A stretch of DNA of 8,064 nt from CAYZUC01 sp964481705 (GTDB taxonomy: Bacteria > Bacillota > Clostridia > Lachnospirales > Lachnospiraceae). The position numbers and the translations under genes were made by a program. Positions 6,098-8,064 of the stretch are shown here, one piece after another. Each line of letters opens with the position of its first letter. The first letter of the stretch is position 1. The DNA is taken from assembly GCA_964481705.1 (NCBI GenBank), contig CAYZUC010000115.1, forward strand, positions 1 to 8,064, read 5' to 3'. The notes under the pieces are model-generated. The model had not been told where the DNA came from, made no database searches, and saw nothing but the letters and a program-made list of their open reading frames with translations.

Positions 6098-7126
6098 ATG
6101 GGATTCACATTCATCGACAAGTTACCAACACCAGAAGAAATTCGAGAGGAATTTTCTCTTCCTGATTCCTTAATAAAAGTCAAATGCACACGCGATCAAA
6201 TGATTAAAGATATCATTACAGGAGCTTCCGACAAATTTCTTGTCGTCATCGGTCCCTGTTCTGCAGATAATGAAGAATCCGTATGCGATTATGTAAATAG
6301 ATTACGTACTGTTCAGGAAAAAGTACAGGACCGAATTGTTATCGTTCCACGAATCTATACGAACAAACCACGTACAACCGGCGAAGGCTACAAAGGTATT
6401 TTTCACCAACCAGATCCAGAGAAAAAGACTGATTTTGTCCATGGATTGACCGCTATGCGTAAAATGCATATACGCGCTATCAAGGAGTCGGGATTGACAG
6501 CAGCAGATGAAATGCTGTATCCGGATAACTGGGGTTACGTATCCGATATCTTGTCTTATGTAGCGATTGGTGCCCGTTCTGTCGAGGATCAGCAGCACAG
6601 AATCACGGTTAGTGGATTTGATGTTCCGGCCGGCATGAAGAATCCGACCAGTGGAGATCTCTCTGTAATGTTGAATTCCGTTACTGCTGCCCAAAGTGCT
6701 CACAGCTTTATTTATCGTGGATGGGCAGTAAAAACAGACGGCAATCCGCTCGCTCATACCATTTTACGTGGTTCTGTTAATAAGCACGGGAATAATTTAC
6801 CAAACTATCATTATGAAGACCTGGAGCTTTTACTGGATAAATATGAAGAAAGAGATTTAAAGAATCCGGCATGTCTGATAGACGCAAATCACAGCAATTC
6901 CGGAAAGCAATATCTTGAACAAATCCGAATTGTAAAAGAGGTTCTTCACTCTCGCTCACATAATACCGGTATTCGCAATCTGGTTAAAGGTGTCATGATT
7001 GAAAGCTATCTGGAACCGGGATGTCAAAAGATTGGCGAAGGTATCTATGGAAAATCCATTACCGATCCATGTCTTGGATGGGAAGAATCAGAACGATTGA
7101 TCTACGATATTGCAGATTTAGCATAA
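6098..7126 (+). CDS. aroF: 3-deoxy-7-phosphoheptulonate synthase (DAHP synthase), class I AroFGH type
   Basis: Condenses phosphoenolpyruvate and erythrose 4-phosphate to DAHP, the first step of the shikimate pathway. The 342 residues match the length and motifs of the E. coli AroF/G/H subgroup. They include GPCSADNE (52-59), KPRTTGEGYKG (90-100), ADEMLYPDN (136-144), GARSVEDQQHR (158-168), GMKNPTSG (179-186), ILRG (222-225), DANHSNSGK (262-270), GVMIESYLEPG (298-308) and SITDPCLGWE (320-329). The four metal ligands expected for the family are present as C54, H265, E302 and D323. K181 and R224 fit the phosphate and PEP sites. No chorismate mutase domain is fused. GGAAGG (6086-6091) lies 6 bases before the ATG. 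Feedback control is usual for the family, but the residues at the E. coli inhibitor site differ here. Confidence 0.95.
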   Translation: MGFTFIDKLPTPEEIREEFSLPDSLIKVKCTRDQMIKDIITGASDKFLVVIGPCSADNEESVCDYVNRLRTVQEKVQDRIVIVPRIYTNKPRTTGEGYKGIFHQPDPEKKTDFVHGLTAMRKMHIRAIKESGLTAADEMLYPDNWGYVSDILSYVAIGARSVEDQQHRITVSGFDVPAGMKNPTSGDLSVMLNSVTAAQSAHSFIYRGWAVKTDGNPLAHTILRGSVNKHGNNLPNYHYEDLELLLDKYEERDLKNPACLIDANHSNSGKQYLEQIRIVKEVLHSRSHNTGIRNLVKGVMIESYLEPGCQKIGEGIYGKSITDPCLGWEESERLIYDIADLA

Positions 7127-7135
7127 TGTAACATA

Positions 7136-7190
7136 AAAGAGGTTGTCGCTACCGTTGAAACCAACGAAATGCGGCAACCTCTTTCTATAT
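7136..7190. terminator. Two-tier stem-loop, probably a bidirectional terminator between aroF and xerD
   Basis: AAAGAGGTTGTCGC (7136-7149) pairs with GCGGCAACCTCTTT (7171-7184) in a 14-base stem with one G-T wobble. Inside the loop, CGTTG (7153-7157) pairs with CAACG (7162-7166) around AAAC. The T run is short on both strands: CTCTTTCTAT on plus after the stem, and CTCTTTTATGTT on minus. It lies 10 bases after the aroF stop and 12 bases below the xerD stop, as expected for two converging genes sharing one terminator. Confidence 0.85.
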
Positions 7191-7195
7191 GACTA

Positions 7196-8064
7196 TCATC
7201 CACGTGGATGTGCTTTTGCATATACCTCTCGAATATGATTGTGACTCATATTGGCATAAATCTGTGTCGTCGAAATATCCGAATGTCCGAGCATCTCCTG
7301 AACAGCTCGTAAATCAGCACCATTTTCAACCAAATGTGCTGCGAAAGAATGACGTAAGGTATGAGGTGTAATATCCGCTTCAATACCCGCCTTCTTCGTA
7401 TAGTACTTAATCAGCTTCCAAAAACCCTGACGACTCATGGGAAGACCGGAGCAGTTCACAAACAAAGTCTCCTCATTGGAATCCTCGATCATTGCCTCTC
7501 TGGAATTTGTCAAGTAGTTCACAAGAGCCTGCTTAGCTTCATTGCCAAATGGAATGACTCTCTCCTTCGAAGCATCCTTGCAAAGAATATAACCCATGGT
7601 GAGATTCACATCACTTACCTTAAGCGTAATCAATTCCGTCACACGTATCCCTGTTGCATAAAGCAACTCCAGCATAGCTTTGTCACGAACCTCTTTTGGC
7701 GCTTCTCCTGATGGTTGTACCAAAAGACGAACGACCTCGTCCGTGGAAAGAATGGAAGGAATCTTCTTCTCAATCTTAGGTGATTTCAGTCCTTCCGAAA
7801 CATCATCCGATACCTTTCCTTCTTTACAAAGGAAGTGAAAAAAAGCTTTGATTGCAGCAACATTTCTTGATATGGTAGCTGCAGCAAATTTGTTTTTCTC
7901 TAGAAACAGGATATAGGAATTCAAGTTGGTTGCAGTAATCTTGGTAACACTACTTACTCCCTGATCTGCGAAGAACTTTTCCATTTTGAATAAATCACGT
8001 TTATAAGATACTTCTGTGTTGTTCGAAGTTTTTTTTACATTATGTAAATAACTTATGAATCCCA
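7196..8064 (-). CDS. xerD: Site-specific tyrosine recombinase XerD, 5' end beyond window
   Basis: Together with XerC, XerD resolves chromosome dimers at dif. The frame stays open to the right edge, giving 288 visible residues that begin GFISYLHNVKK. This is the usual N-terminal SAM-like DNA-binding start of XerD, so the in-frame ATG at 7984 (MEKFFADQG) is internal. Only a few residues are likely missing, since XerD has about 295. The catalytic set of tyrosine recombinases is complete in visible numbering: R140 (ATGIRVTEL), K166 (ASKERVIPF), H234 and R237 (HTLRHSFAAH), H260 (LGHSDISTTQ) and nucleophile Y269 (IYANMSH). The C-terminus ends HPRG, as in XerC/XerD. XerD rather than XerC is inferred from overall similarity. 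It converges on aroF across a shared terminator. No mobile-element genes surround it, which supports a housekeeping role. Confidence 0.9.
   Translation of the reverse strand, partial: GFISYLHNVKKTSNNTEVSYKRDLFKMEKFFADQGVSSVTKITATNLNSYILFLEKNKFAAATISRNVAAIKAFFHFLCKEGKVSDDVSEGLKSPKIEKKIPSILSTDEVVRLLVQPSGEAPKEVRDKAMLELLYATGIRVTELITLKVSDVNLTMGYILCKDASKERVIPFGNEAKQALVNYLTNSREAMIEDSNEETLFVNCSGLPMSRQGFWKLIKYYTKKAGIEADITPHTLRHSFAAHLVENGADLRAVQEMLGHSDISTTQIYANMSHNHIREVYAKAHPRG

Noticed and set aside
6302..6757. Minus-strand open frame of 151 codons inside aroF.
   Set aside because: Antisense to a strongly conserved enzyme gene, with no family motif or ribosome site; a shadow frame.
8036..8053. ATTATGTAAATAACT resembles the XerD-binding arm of a Firmicute dif site, and lies beside xerD.
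   Set aside because: Only about ten bases match one arm, no XerC arm is seen to its left, and the stretch is coding sequence of xerD itself. A chance match in AT-rich DNA is more likely.

Overview
The window looks like chromosomal housekeeping DNA from a low-GC Gram-positive anaerobe, most likely a Clostridia member of the Lachnospiraceae type. The grounds are the AT-rich codon use, strong GGAGG-type ribosome sites, a SpoVB-family flippase, a HisJ-type PHP phosphatase, and a nifS-mnmA pair whose MnmA carries the NPCxxCN motif. I see no insertion sequence, prophage, CRISPR array, tRNA, rRNA or riboswitch, and no convincing previously undescribed system.

Layout from left to right. Bases 1-76 hold the first 25 codons of gap (glyceraldehyde-3-phosphate dehydrogenase) on the minus strand. 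A 280-base divergent intergenic region follows, with a good promoter for gap and a weaker candidate for the next gene. On the plus strand is a HisJ-family histidinol-phosphatase (357-1166). Its last codons overlap the end of a convergent minus-strand operon, which reads nifS (cysteine desulfurase), mnmA (tRNA 2-thiouridylase), then a membrane acyltransferase of the acyltransferase-3 family. A clear extended -10 promoter (TTGACA, 17-base spacer, TAATAT) drives this operon from the second divergent region at about 4553-4719.

On the plus strand from 4720 come a SpoVB-like flippase of the MOP superfamily and aroF, a class I DAHP synthase with its own promoter at 6028-6056. A two-tier stem-loop at 7136-7184 then separates aroF from a convergent xerD on the minus strand. 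The xerD reading frame stays open to the right edge, so its start lies just outside the window.

Functionally, NifS and MnmA form a sulfur relay for 2-thiouridine at tRNA position 34. AroF commits carbon to aromatic amino acids, HisJ acts in histidine synthesis, the flippase probably moves a lipid-linked envelope or spore precursor, and XerD resolves chromosome dimers. The points most worth a second look are the three-cysteine form of MnmA next to a desulfurase with no scaffold gene between them, the acyltransferase at the end of a tRNA-thiolation operon, the direct repeat and palindrome around the nifS promoter, and the sequence of AroF at the usual feedback site.
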